Origin: Fundidesulfovibrio magnetotacticus
Lineage (GTDB): Bacteria; Desulfobacterota; Desulfovibrionia; Desulfovibrionales; Desulfovibrionaceae
Length of the DNA: 64,000 nt
Assembly: GCF_013019105.1 (NCBI RefSeq)
Contig: NZ_BLTE01000004.1
Span: 171,351 to 235,350 of the forward strand
Direction of reading: 5' to 3'
Under the pieces are notes generated by a model, which saw only the letters and a list, made by a program, of their open reading frames with translations, did not search any database and was not told the origin of the DNA. The position numbers and the translations under genes are program-made. Below, one piece after another: positions 1 through 10,216 of the stretch; position 1 is the stretch's first letter, and every line of letters starts with the position of its first letter.

Positions 1-1
1 C

Positions 2-601
2 GGCGCGGAGATGGAGGGCCTGTCCCTGGCCGGTCAGCGCTTCGCCGGGTGCTCCTTCGCCAAGACCTTCCTGGACAAGGCGGACCTCTCCCAGGCCCGC
101 TTCGAGGGTTGCAATCTCTTCATGGCCTACCTCGACGGCGCGCTCTGCCGCGAGGCCGTCTTCGAGGGGTGCGACCTCACCCAGGCCTCCCTGGCCGGGG
201 CCGATCTTTCCGGCGCGTCGCTCCTCGGGGCCAAGGCGCGGTGCGCGCATTTCGACGGGGGCCAGGCCCCGGGCGCGACCCTGCACGGAGACTTCGCCAT
301 GGCCAGCTTCGAGCGGGCCGGACTCGCCGGGGCGGACCTGGACGGCGCGCTGCTGCCCAACGCCATCCTGACCGGGGCGTCCCTACCAGGGGCGCGGCTC
401 GCTGGCGCGGACCTCTCCCGGGCCGACCTCTCCCACGCGGACCTCACCCGGGCCGATCTTTCCGGGGCGAACCTGACGCTCGCCAATCTCCACCGCACGG
501 TTTTGCAGGACGCCGTGCTCGACGGCGCGGCCACCGAAGGCGCGCGCCCGACCGACCCGGCCCTGGCCGCCGCCGAGGACTGGACCCCGCCCCCGGCCTG
601 A
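2..601 (+). CDS. Pentapeptide-repeat protein of a type VI secretion cluster (5' end outside window)
   Basis: The reading frame is already open at the first bases of the window, so this is probably the C-terminal part of a longer protein; the first visible ATG is at 11. Nearly the whole visible part (about 195 residues) consists of pentapeptide repeats of the A(D/N)LXX type, for example ADLSRADLSHADLTRADLSG near the end, which fold into a right-handed quadrilateral beta helix. In related gene clusters a DUF2169 domain followed by pentapeptides precedes DUF3540, DUF4150 and VgrG genes, and this gene has exactly that neighbourhood. The likely role is as an accessory or adaptor for loading a type VI spike. 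The N-terminal domain is not visible, so the DUF2169 link is inference. Confidence 0.75.
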   Translation, partial: GAEMEGLSLAGQRFAGCSFAKTFLDKADLSQARFEGCNLFMAYLDGALCREAVFEGCDLTQASLAGADLSGASLLGAKARCAHFDGGQAPGATLHGDFAMASFERAGLAGADLDGALLPNAILTGASLPGARLAGADLSRADLSHADLTRADLSGANLTLANLHRTVLQDAVLDGAATEGARPTDPALAAAEDWTPPPA

Positions 602-632
602 CGCCCGGGCGCACGAACCCCATGGAGCCATC

Positions 633-1283
633 ATGAACGCATTGGCCAAGATGAACCCCGGCGGCGAGGAGCCCGTGCTGAGCCTCGCCACGGTGACGGG
701 GGCCCTGGACGGCCGCCTCCTGGTGCGCCGGGGCGGCGCGGTGTTCCCCGCGTTGCGCGCGGCGGGCTGCCTGCTGGAGCCCGAACCCGGCGATCTGGTG
801 CTCGCCGTGAACGAACCCTCGGGCGCGGCCTTCGTGCTTTCGGTGCTCGTGCGCGCCTCCCAGGCCCCGGGCCGCGCGGGCCTGGAGGAGGGCCTGACGC
901 TGCACGCCGGGCAGGGGCCTTTGACCCTTGATGCGGGGCGCCTGGGCCTGCGCGCCGGTCAGCTTCTGGAGATGTCCGCGCCCCGGGCCACGCTGGAGGC
1001 GGACAAGGCCGAGGTGCGCGCCGGAGCGCTCTCGCTGGCGGGGGAGAGCCTCACCCAGGCCTTCGCCCGCATCCGCACCGCCGCCGGGGCCATGGAGCGC
1101 GTGGTGGGCCGCCTGGTGGAGCGCGCCACGCGGGTGCTGCGCCGCGTGGACGAGTGCGAGGACGTGCGCGCCGGGCGCTACCGCCTGGACGCGGAGGACT
1201 CCCTGCGCCTGGACGCCGGGGAGATGCGCCTCGAAGCGCGCGGCAACGTGGACGTGGACGGCCGGAAAATCCGCCTGGGTTGA
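633..1283 (+). CDS. DUF3540 domain protein, type VI secretion-associated
   Basis: This 216-residue protein matches the DUF3540 family as I remember it: an N-terminal beta-rich part, then a stretch of repeated short strands such as LTLDAGRLGLRAG and a C-terminal repeat (LRLDAGEMRLEARGNVDVDG) resembling the beta-prism tail of spike proteins. It contains no enzyme motif. It lies 31 bp after the pentapeptide gene and 10 bp before the PAAR-like gene, so the three are probably co-transcribed with vgrG. A GGAG lies 8 bases before the ATG. The function of DUF3540 is not established; a structural or cargo-adaptor role at the T6SS spike is inferred from gene order only. Confidence 0.75.
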   Translation: MNALAKMNPGGEEPVLSLATVTGALDGRLLVRRGGAVFPALRAAGCLLEPEPGDLVLAVNEPSGAAFVLSVLVRASQAPGRAGLEEGLTLHAGQGPLTLDAGRLGLRAGQLLEMSAPRATLEADKAEVRAGALSLAGESLTQAFARIRTAAGAMERVVGRLVERATRVLRRVDECEDVRAGRYRLDAEDSLRLDAGEMRLEARGNVDVDGRKIRLG

Positions 1284-1293
1284 GGAGCACACG

Positions 1294-1704
1294 ATGTTTG
1301 CCACCACCAACGAGACCGGCATGGCCGGAGCCTTCCCCGACGTGTGCCTCACCCCCGCGCCCCCCGCGCCGGACCCCGTGCCCATCCCCTACCAGAACAT
1401 GGCCATGATGCAGAACGCCAAGGGCTCCACCTGCGCCTCCAAGGTGTTCGTCAAGGGGGCCAAGGCCGTCACCCTTAAGACCGAGATCGCCCAGAGCGTG
1501 GGCGACGAGCCGGGCACGGCGGGCGGCGTGGCCTCGGGGCGCATCCAGGGGCCGTGCCGCTTCACCTCGGGGAGCCTCAAGGTGGTCATCGAAGGCGAGG
1601 CCGCCGTGTTCCAGGGCTCCGCCACCAAGCAGAACGGCGACAACCCCAACACCGTGGGGGTGGTGAGCAACCCCAGCCAGACAACGGTGATGTACATGGA
1701 ATAG
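1294..1704 (+). CDS. DUF4150 / PAAR-like spike-tip protein
   Basis: This 136-residue protein belongs to the PAAR-like DUF4150 group, which caps the VgrG spike of type VI secretion systems. Typical features are the early PDVCLTPAPP-type segment, the PYQNMAMMQNAKGS segment, and a C-terminal run of short strands. Full-length homologues often carry a toxin domain after the PAAR-like part; here the protein stops straight after it, so it is a bare tip. I chose the ATG at 1294, which follows GAGGAG and gives the family N-terminus; the frame is open further upstream, but that part lies inside the DUF3540 gene and looks like shadow coding. It precedes vgrG by 124 bp. Confidence 0.8.
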   Translation: MFATTNETGMAGAFPDVCLTPAPPAPDPVPIPYQNMAMMQNAKGSTCASKVFVKGAKAVTLKTEIAQSVGDEPGTAGGVASGRIQGPCRFTSGSLKVVIEGEAAVFQGSATKQNGDNPNTVGVVSNPSQTTVMYME

Positions 1705-1828
1705 CGGCTTCAACGCGGGCCGGGTTGCCGCGACGGCAGTCTTCACGTAGGTTCGCACTCTCCAGGAGCGCGCCCGACGGCGAAGCGCTCCGCAAAGACA
1801 GCGTTCAACGCCATCCGGGAGGCGCGCC

Positions 1829-4066
1829 ATGCCTGAAGCCGTTCCCCCCCGTTCGGAGTTCGCCGTTTCCGGCCTGTCCGCCGACACCTTCCAGGTGGCC
1901 CGTTTCACCGGCCGGGAGTCTCTCGCGGGGCTCTACGAATTCGAAACGTTCCTGGCCGCGTCCGGACCAGGGCCGGACCCGGAAGCCGTGCAATCCGGAC
2001 GGGCCACGCTCACCGTGCGCCGCCCCTCGGGGTGCGACATCTTCTGGCACGGCATCGTGCGCGAGTTCGACCAACTGGAGCGCAACCACGGGCTCACCTA
2101 CTACCGAGCCGTCCTGGTCCCCCGCGCGTGGTGGCTCACCCAGACCCTGGGCACGCGCATCTTCCTCGACGCGGACCTGACCCGCGTGCTGGACTCCGTG
2201 TTCCGCGAGGCCGGGCTCCAGCAGGGCCTGGACCTCGAATTCCGCCTGCGCGACACCTACTCCCGGCGCGAATGGATCTGCCAGTACGCCGAGACCGGCT
2301 GGAACTTCGCCAGCCGACTCATGGAGCGCGCCGGGGTCTACTGTTTCTTCGAGCAGGAGGCCGACCGCGAGAAGCTGGTGATCACGGACACCTTCATGTC
2401 CCACATGCCCCTGGGCAACGACGCCCATCTGGCCTACCGCCCGGCCTCGGGCCTGACGGACGCGCAGTCCCCGGAGCATGCCCGGACCTTCCGCCGCTGC
2501 TTCCGCCAGACACCCCGGGGCGTGCGCGTGCAGGGCTACAACTACCGCACCTGCAAGACCCTCCAGGCCACGCGCGGCGTGGTCGGGCACGGTCAGGTCC
2601 AGGTGTACGCCCACGAGGACGACCCGCGCACCAACACCGAGGCCGAGCGCATGGCCAAGGTCCGCGCCGAGTCCCTGAACTGCCGGCGCGCGCTCTACCA
2701 CGGCTCCACCACGGCCCCATTTCTGCGGCCGGGCTGCACCTTCCGGCTTCTGGACCACTACGACGAGTCCTTCAACCGCGAGTACCTCGTGGTGGAGGTG
2801 GTCCACGAGTGCCGCCAGGAGTCCGCTCTTTCCACCCGGGGCCTGCAGGACGTTCCGGAGCAGACCACCTACCGCAACGACTTCGCGGCCATCCCCTCCA
2901 ACGTGCAGTTCCGGGCCGAGATCGCCACGCCCCGGCCCAAGGTCTCCGGCCCCCTCACGGCCTGGATCGACGGCGAGGGCGACGGACACTACGCCGAGGT
3001 GGACGCGCTGGGCCGCTACAAGGTGCGTTTCGCCATGGACCTCTCGGACCGCGAAGGCGGCAAGGCCTCCCACTGGATACGCCTCATCACGCCCTACGCC
3101 GGGGAAGGCCACGGCCTGCACCTGCCCCTGCACAAGGGCGCGGAGGTGCTGGTGCTCTTCCGCAACGGCAACCCGGACAAGCCCGTGATCGCCGGGGCCG
3201 TGGCCAACCAGGCCCAGAAGATGGTGGTGAACCAGGACAGCAGCACCCAGTGCCGCCTGACCACGGCCGGAGGCAACCTCCTGCACGTGGAAGACAGGGA
3301 CGGAAGCCAGCGTTTCCTGATCCAGAGCCCCGTGCAGAACTCCTGGGTGCGCATCGGCGCGCCCAACGACCCGCCCCCGCCGCCCGACTGGGACTGGAGC
3401 AGCCTGCCCACCAAGGACGGCATCGCCCTGGCCACGGGCGGCTCCTTCAGCGTGAACTGCCAGGTCTGGAACACCGTCACCCTGGGGGAGCAGTCGTCCA
3501 CCGTGGTGGGGGCCAAGGCCGTCACCGTGCTGGGCGAGGCGCTCAACGTGAACCTGGGGCCGCGCCAGGACGTGATCATCCCACGCAAGACCGACTTCAC
3601 CCCCGCGCGCTCCGGCATCCGGGCCGCCATGGAATACCTGCACCTGCGCCGCGCCGTGGTGGTGGGCGGACAGGACCAGGCCCTGATCGTGGACCAGCAG
3701 CAGGTGCTGGGGCAGCAGAACAACGTGGTGGGGGGCCAGCAGCAGGTCGTCGCCCAGCAGGACAACGTCGTCGTGGACCAGCAGCAGCTTCTGGCGAACA
3801 ACAACAACGTGATCGGAGACCAGCAGCAGCTCGTCGCCCAGCAGGACAACGTCGTCGCGGATCAGCAGCTGATCGTGGCGAACAACAACAACATCGTCGC
3901 GGAAAACAACAATGTTGTCGTCAACCAGGAGAATGTTGTCGTCGAGCAGAACAATCAGCTTGTCGAAGTGAACAACATCGTTGTCAACCAGAACAACGTC
4001 GTGCAGGAGCAGGCCAACCTGGGCGTAGTGCAGAACAACGTGGTGGCCGATGTGAACTTCGTCTGA
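1829..4066 (+). CDS. vgrG: Type VI secretion spike protein VgrG (TssI) with Q/N-rich heptad-repeat tail
   Basis: VgrG forms the trimeric puncturing spike of the type VI secretion system. The first ~500 residues show the gp27-like start (FTGRESLAGLYEFETF) and the gp5-like OB region with the family signature around GRYKVRFAMD and SHWIRLITPYAGEGHG. A GGGAGG sits 7 bases before the ATG. The length is 745 residues. From residue 618 to 743 the usual beta-prism tail is replaced by 18 uninterrupted seven-residue repeats of the form [N/Q]-[V/I/L]-[V/L]-[A/V/G]-x-[Q/N]-[Q/N/D]. No separate effector domain follows. The upstream PAAR-like, DUF3540 and pentapeptide genes support the assignment. Core T6SS genes are not in the window. 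Confidence 0.92.
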   Translation: MPEAVPPRSEFAVSGLSADTFQVARFTGRESLAGLYEFETFLAASGPGPDPEAVQSGRATLTVRRPSGCDIFWHGIVREFDQLERNHGLTYYRAVLVPRAWWLTQTLGTRIFLDADLTRVLDSVFREAGLQQGLDLEFRLRDTYSRREWICQYAETGWNFASRLMERAGVYCFFEQEADREKLVITDTFMSHMPLGNDAHLAYRPASGLTDAQSPEHARTFRRCFRQTPRGVRVQGYNYRTCKTLQATRGVVGHGQVQVYAHEDDPRTNTEAERMAKVRAESLNCRRALYHGSTTAPFLRPGCTFRLLDHYDESFNREYLVVEVVHECRQESALSTRGLQDVPEQTTYRNDFAAIPSNVQFRAEIATPRPKVSGPLTAWIDGEGDGHYAEVDALGRYKVRFAMDLSDREGGKASHWIRLITPYAGEGHGLHLPLHKGAEVLVLFRNGNPDKPVIAGAVANQAQKMVVNQDSSTQCRLTTAGGNLLHVEDRDGSQRFLIQSPVQNSWVRIGAPNDPPPPPDWDWSSLPTKDGIALATGGSFSVNCQVWNTVTLGEQSSTVVGAKAVTVLGEALNVNLGPRQDVIIPRKTDFTPARSGIRAAMEYLHLRRAVVVGGQDQALIVDQQQVLGQQNNVVGGQQQVVAQQDNVVVDQQQLLANNNNVIGDQQQLVAQQDNVVADQQLIVANNNNIVAENNNVVVNQENVVVEQNNQLVEVNNIVVNQNNVVQEQANLGVVQNNVVADVNFV
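3680..4057 (+). repeat. 18 tandem heptad units (21 bp each) inside vgrG
   Basis: The 3' end of vgrG is built of 21-bp units encoding heptads such as NVVVDQQ, QLLANNN and NVVADQQ. The 25-base segment starting at 3748 recurs starting at 3832, exactly 84 bp (four units) later, which indicates a fairly recent in-frame duplication of a four-unit block. Units toward the 3' end are more divergent. Confidence 0.85.
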
Positions 4067-4150
4067 GGAGGGCGGCGCGGAGCCTCAGCGCATCAGCGCG
4101 GCATCAGCATGCATCGGCGTTGTACCGGCGCGAACTACGCGCCAGCCCAG

Positions 4151-4248
4151 GCGTTCACGCGAGCGCGCGGCGTAGCGAGGACGCCGGGTGCGTCCTCATG
4201 GTCCGTGGGCGCTGCAGGGGCATTTACCCGTGCGCGCGGCGTGGCGAG
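4151..4248 (+). repeat. Pair of imperfect 29-bp direct repeats
   Basis: Positions 4151-4179 and 4220-4248 match at 24 of 29 bases; the shared core is GCGCGCGGCGT. The spacing between starts is 69 bp. The function is unknown. Confidence 0.6.
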
Positions 4249-4494
4249 CGGGTTCCGTGGTCAGTCCGGGGAGGGGGCCGCTCCCGCGAATCCGTCGCCG
4301 GAATTGGCTTCGAGCCATCGTCGCATGGTGAGTCACCTGGCGGCTTCGCGCCTGTCCAAGCCGTCCTGATCGGCCAGGATAATCCCCACCAGATGATGGT
4401 GAAGACGCGCGGGATGTCCATGGTGGAACGGCTCCTCGCGGGTGATGCTGAACCCGCTCCGGCACGGGCTGACATCGGGTGGGGGGGGCGTCAA

Positions 4495-4530
4495 GCGGCG
4501 GCGACGCTCATGCCTCTGCATCGCCGCCGC
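4495..4530 (-). terminator. Hairpin beyond secA
   Basis: A 13-nt inverted repeat (GCGGCGGCGACGC paired with GCATCGCCGCCGC, one mismatch) lies 20 bp beyond the secA stop codon, between convergent genes. There is no clear T-run, so it is a hairpin terminator candidate only. Confidence 0.45.
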
Positions 4531-4549
4531 CGCGTGTCTCTCCGGTTGC

Positions 4550-7063
<2,514 letters not shown>

Positions 7064-7082
7064 GTCGTCTCCTTGAAATTCC

Positions 7083-8249
7083 TCACCAGGGACCGCGCAG
7101 GGACGCCGCATCCACGGCGTCCAGCCAGTGTCCCGCGAGAACCCCCTCCGGCGCGTGCGAGCGAAGCTGGAACACGCAACCGGAACAGCCGGTCAGTATC
7201 CGGTCACCGGGCCGGGGTCCATAGAAATCGAGGCATTGACGCGCCACCTGGGCCGAAAGCCCGGGGGCCGAAAGTTTGAGCGCGCCGCCGAAGCCGCAGC
7301 ACGGGCCTTGGCCCGTTCCCTCCGCCCGGCCGCCCGTGGCGGCCCGCAAGAGCTCCCGCTCGCCGTCCGCCCCGTGGCAGGGCGCATGGTGGATGATCCG
7401 GCCGGGAACCTGCCCCGTCTCCGCGAACTCCACACGCGAAGCCAGCCGGGCCAAAGGCTCGATCCCTTCGCTCCACAGCCGGGCCTCGCCGGGTTCCCAG
7501 CCCAGGTCCTCATTGGCGTAGCCGCGCAGAGCCTCCAGGCACGTGGCGCAAAACACCGCCACCAGGGGCCGTCCGGCCGCGCGCCACTCGGACACGTTGC
7601 GCCGCATCATCGCGCCGCGCGCCTCCAGAAGGCCCGCTCCGGCGAGCGTCTTGCCGCAGCACGCGAACCCGGGGTCGCCAGACACCGCGTACCCCAGCCC
7701 CGTAAGCAGCGCGGCCGCCTTGGCGCTCCATCCCGGCGACACGTGCCGGGCGGCGCAGCCCGCGAAAACTACGGCCTTGCGATCGTTCCCGCAAGCATTG
7801 AATCGCACCGGACAAAGCCACGGCTCGAACCCCGGGCCGCCGCCCATGGCCCGCAAATCGCCCAGCGCCGCGCCCAGCGCGCCCGACTTGTACGACGGCA
7901 AGAGCCCGGCCACCGTGGCCATCACCGGCCACAACACCCCGGCCCCCGCCACCCAGCGGCCCCACAGCCATCCCTCGAAGCCCGGACTCGTCGCCTTCAT
8001 CCGAGAAACCGACTCAGCCGCGCTCAATTTGAACGGGCACGCGCCCCGGCAACGACCACACCCCAGGCACATCCCCGCCAGACGCCGCGCCGACGCCGCG
8101 TCCACCACGCCGCCAGACGAAGACTCCAGCAAATGCTTCGCGCGCGGCGACAACTGCTCCCGCGACGTGGCCGCGAACAATGGGCACACGTCCAGGCACT
8201 TGCCGCACATCACGCAGGACCGGGCAGGGGCGGTCACAAAGCACTCCAC
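7083..8249 (-). CDS. Fe-S subunit of a glycolate/D-lactate-type oxidase (CCG domains)
   Basis: This 388-residue protein is built like GlcF and related lactate dehydrogenase Fe-S subunits. Two ferredoxin-type 4Fe-4S motifs lie near the N-terminus ([12 protein letters not shown] and [12 protein letters not shown]), followed by two CCG domains: the first around [13 protein letters not shown] and the second around [16 protein letters not shown]. Such subunits pass electrons from a flavin subunit to quinone or other membrane carriers. The FAD partner is the next gene upstream (8795-10177, same strand), but an unusual 545-bp gap holding a structured repeat separates them. In sulfate reducers the pair most often oxidises D-lactate; glycolate or another 2-hydroxyacid is also possible from sequence alone. 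Confidence 0.88.
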   Translation of the reverse strand: MECFVTAPARSCVMCGKCLDVCPLFAATSREQLSPRAKHLLESSSGGVVDAASARRLAGMCLGCGRCRGACPFKLSAAESVSRMKATSPGFEGWLWGRWVAGAGVLWPVMATVAGLLPSYKSGALGAALGDLRAMGGGPGFEPWLCPVRFNACGNDRKAVVFAGCAARHVSPGWSAKAAALLTGLGYAVSGDPGFACCGKTLAGAGLLEARGAMMRRNVSEWRAAGRPLVAVFCATCLEALRGYANEDLGWEPGEARLWSEGIEPLARLASRVEFAETGQVPGRIIHHAPCHGADGERELLRAATGGRAEGTGQGPCCGFGGALKLSAPGLSAQVARQCLDFYGPRPGDRILTGCSGCVFQLRSHAPEGVLAGHWLDAVDAASLRGPW

Positions 8250-8314
8250 GGGGCCGGACGGCGGGAGGGGCGGCAGGGCCGGGCGGCAGGGCGGTCGGAG
8301 AATATGCCTCCGGC

Positions 8315-8767
8315 AGGCAAAGGGCTACGCCCTCTGCACTCCCACTCCGCTTCGCGGGCTTCACCGGCGACGGCAGTCTTGCCTGCAAGACCCTTGCGGC
8401 TGCGCCGCCTTTCGCGCGGGGATTCGCGCAAAGCCGCGAATCCCCGCGCGGGGGGCCGTGGCGCTTCGCGCCAGGGGATTGTGAGCAAGAGCTTTCCCTT
8501 TGGATTTATGATGGAAATTCCTTGTTCATCGCCGCTTGCGGCGATGGCAGTCCGCCCGGATAAGCGCTGCTATGAGCGCGTTCCCGGCGGGTGTTCGCTG
8601 CTGTGAACAGTGCTGTTCCTGGGTGTTGGAGCCCCTGCGCGAGGTCCCGCGCAGGGGCTCCACCACCCAGGAGCAGGAACCGACGACCTGCCCGGTGAAG
8701 CCCGCGAAGCAATTGCCGGGTCCAGGGGGGGCTCCCCCCTGGCGGGTGCAGGGCAGCTCCCTGCCGG
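8315..8767 (+). repeat. Structured mosaic intergenic repeat, copy 1
   Basis: Reading the plus strand, the same blocks occur in the same order as on the minus strand of 50778-51307: a GCCCTCTGCACTC block, a CTTCGCGGGCTTCACCGG block, a GCCTGCAAGACCC block leading into a 15-bp perfect stem (8414-8428 with 8435-8449), a short stem TGGCGC/GCGCCA (8459-8473), a stem with arms CATCGCCGC/GCGGCGATG (8527-8546), a block ending near CGGGTGTTCGCTGCTGT, and a CCCGGTGAAGCCCGCGAAGC block. Between conserved blocks the two copies differ freely. The pattern suggests a family of structured repeats, or an RNA; no protein is encoded. Confidence 0.8.
8618..8671. other. Long inverted repeat (24-nt arms, one mismatch)
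   Basis: Arms 8618-8641 and 8648-8671 pair over 24 positions with one mismatch around a 6-base loop. The hairpin is present in this repeat copy and absent from the matching slot of the copy at 51 kb. It could act as a terminator, an RNA-stability hairpin or a cruciform. There is no adjacent T-run. Confidence 0.75.
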
Positions 8768-8794
8768 GGTTTGGGGCGGAGCCCCAACGCCCGT

Positions 8795-10177
8795 TCAATA
8801 CGCCTTGCCGGGGTTCATGATGCCGTGGGGGTCGAAGACGGCCTTGACCTGGCGCATGATGCTCACGGCTTCGGGGCCGCGCATGCGTTCGAGCCAGTCC
8901 AGCTTGGAGACGCCCACGCCGTGTTCGCCGGAGATGGTGCCTCCGAGTTCGATTGTCAAGGCGAGGACTTCCTGTTTTGCCTGGGCGGCGTGTCGGGCCT
9001 GATCCGGTTCGGAGGCGTCGTGCATGAGGCTCACGTGGAGGTTGCCGTCGCCCAGGTGCCCGAAGACCACGGGGACGAGGCCGCGGCTGCGGGCGATGTT
9101 CCGGATGCGGGCCACGGCGTTGGCCACTTGTCCGCGCGGCACGGCGATGTCGTCGGAGGCCTTGTTGGGGCCGAAGTGGAAGGCGGCCTGGCTGATCTGT
9201 CGCCTGGGGTTCCATAGCCGGTCTTCCTGGGCGGGGGTGTCGCCCTGTTCGAGGAATGCGGGGCTGTGCCGTTCCAGGGCGTTTCGCAGCCGGGCCAGGT
9301 CGGCGCGGGCGGACTCGGGGGAGCCGTCCACCTTGAAGAGCAGGGCGGACCGGCCGCCGGCGGGCCAGGGCGCGTCGCCCAGGTGTTCCAGGGCTTCCAT
9401 GGCCTCGGCGGAGAGGTATTCGAGGGCTGCGGGGAGCACGCCGGAGGCCAGGGCGTCGGCTGCGGCCAGGGGGGCCTGGTCTTCGGCTGCGAAGACGGCC
9501 AGGAGCGAGGCGCTGGCCTGGGGCAGCGGGATGAGCTTGAGGGTGGCCTGGAGCACGAAGCCCAGGGTGCCTTCCGCGCCGACGAAGAGTCGCGTGAGAT
9601 CGAGCCCGGCCACGTCCTTGTGGCAGCGCGATCCGGTCCGGAGGATGGAGCCTCCGGGCAGGGCGGCGTGGAGCCCCAGTACCCAGTCGCGGGTGGTGCC
9701 GTACTTGAGGGCGCGCAGGCCTCCGGCGTTCTGGGCCAGGTTGCCGCCGATGGTGGAGTAGGCCACGCTGGCGGGGTCCGGGGCGTAGAGGAGCCCCCGG
9801 GCGGCGCAGGCGTCGCGCAGGGCGGCCGTGATCACGCCGGGCTGAACGGTGCAGGCGAAGTCTTCGGGGGTGATCTCCAGGATGCGGTTCAGGCGCGCGG
9901 TGGCGATGACGAGGCCGCCTTCCAGAGGCAGGCACGCGCCCACGCGGTTGGTGCCCCGTCCGCGCGGGTAGACAGGGATGCGCTCCAGGTGGGCCAGGCG
10001 CAGGGTCTCGACCACCTGTTCGGGGCGCTCCGGCAGCACGGCGGCCCAGGGCTGGGCGCGGCCACGGCTGGCGTCCGCGCCGTAGACAAGGAGTTCGGCC
10101 GGGTCGGTGACCAGGGCGTCGCCGGGGTAGATGTCGCGCAAGGCGCGCAGGGCGGAGGATGACAGGAATGCTGGCAT
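8795..10177 (-). CDS. FAD-binding 2-hydroxyacid oxidase/dehydrogenase (GlcD/D-lactate dehydrogenase type)
   Basis: This 460-residue flavoprotein of the VAO/PCMH family oxidises a 2-hydroxyacid, most likely D-lactate or glycolate. The FAD-binding half (about residues 35-215) shows PRGRGTNRVGACLPLEGG and the STIGGNLAQNAGGLRALKYG segment. The C-terminal cap (about 215-458) contains VFGHLGDGNLHVSLMHD and ISGEHGVGVSKLDWL, both typical of GlcD and bacterial D-lactate dehydrogenases. The length is normal. Its Fe-S partner gene lies downstream on the same strand after the repeat-filled gap. The glycosyltransferase gene ends 39 bp upstream of what the FAD gene's promoter must occupy, so co-transcription from further upstream is possible. 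Confidence 0.9.
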   Translation of the reverse strand: MPAFLSSSALRALRDIYPGDALVTDPAELLVYGADASRGRAQPWAAVLPERPEQVVETLRLAHLERIPVYPRGRGTNRVGACLPLEGGLVIATARLNRILEITPEDFACTVQPGVITAALRDACAARGLLYAPDPASVAYSTIGGNLAQNAGGLRALKYGTTRDWVLGLHAALPGGSILRTGSRCHKDVAGLDLTRLFVGAEGTLGFVLQATLKLIPLPQASASLLAVFAAEDQAPLAAADALASGVLPAALEYLSAEAMEALEHLGDAPWPAGGRSALLFKVDGSPESARADLARLRNALERHSPAFLEQGDTPAQEDRLWNPRRQISQAAFHFGPNKASDDIAVPRGQVANAVARIRNIARSRGLVPVVFGHLGDGNLHVSLMHDASEPDQARHAAQAKQEVLALTIELGGTISGEHGVGVSKLDWLERMRGPEAVSIMRQVKAVFDPHGIMNPGKAY

Positions 10178-10216
10178 GAGGTCTGCTCGCCGGGGTTTTG
10201 ATGCGTCTTGCGCAGG

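Larger units (their letters stand above)
4067..4549. other. Intergenic region between convergent vgrG and secA
   Basis: No credible gene is visible in these 483 bp. It holds two imperfect 29-bp direct repeats (4151-4179 and 4220-4248), a G-run near 4480, and a GC-rich inverted repeat just beyond the secA stop (4495-4530). Short open frames exist but have neither a convincing ribosome-binding site nor a recognisable product. Confidence 0.6.
8250..8794. other. 545-bp non-coding gap between the Fe-S and FAD subunit genes
   Basis: No gene is supported here. The stretch is mostly filled by a structured repeat (8315-8767) with several hairpins, related to a second copy at 50778-51307. Open frames in it correspond to hairpin DNA and match no recognisable protein. 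Confidence 0.75.

Noticed and set aside
3680..4057. CRISPR-like array in the regular 21-bp periodicity
   Set aside because: The periodicity is coding (heptads) and there are no unique spacers of 30-40 bp.
4109..4369. Short plus-strand frame containing AFTRARGVA twice
   Set aside because: The repeat is explained by the two direct DNA repeats; there is no ribosome-binding site or recognisable fold.
8506..8787. Open frames within the structured repeat, with similar ones at 50681-50995
   Set aside because: The similarity follows the DNA repeat and its hairpins; changes do not favour silent codon positions, and no start site is convincing.
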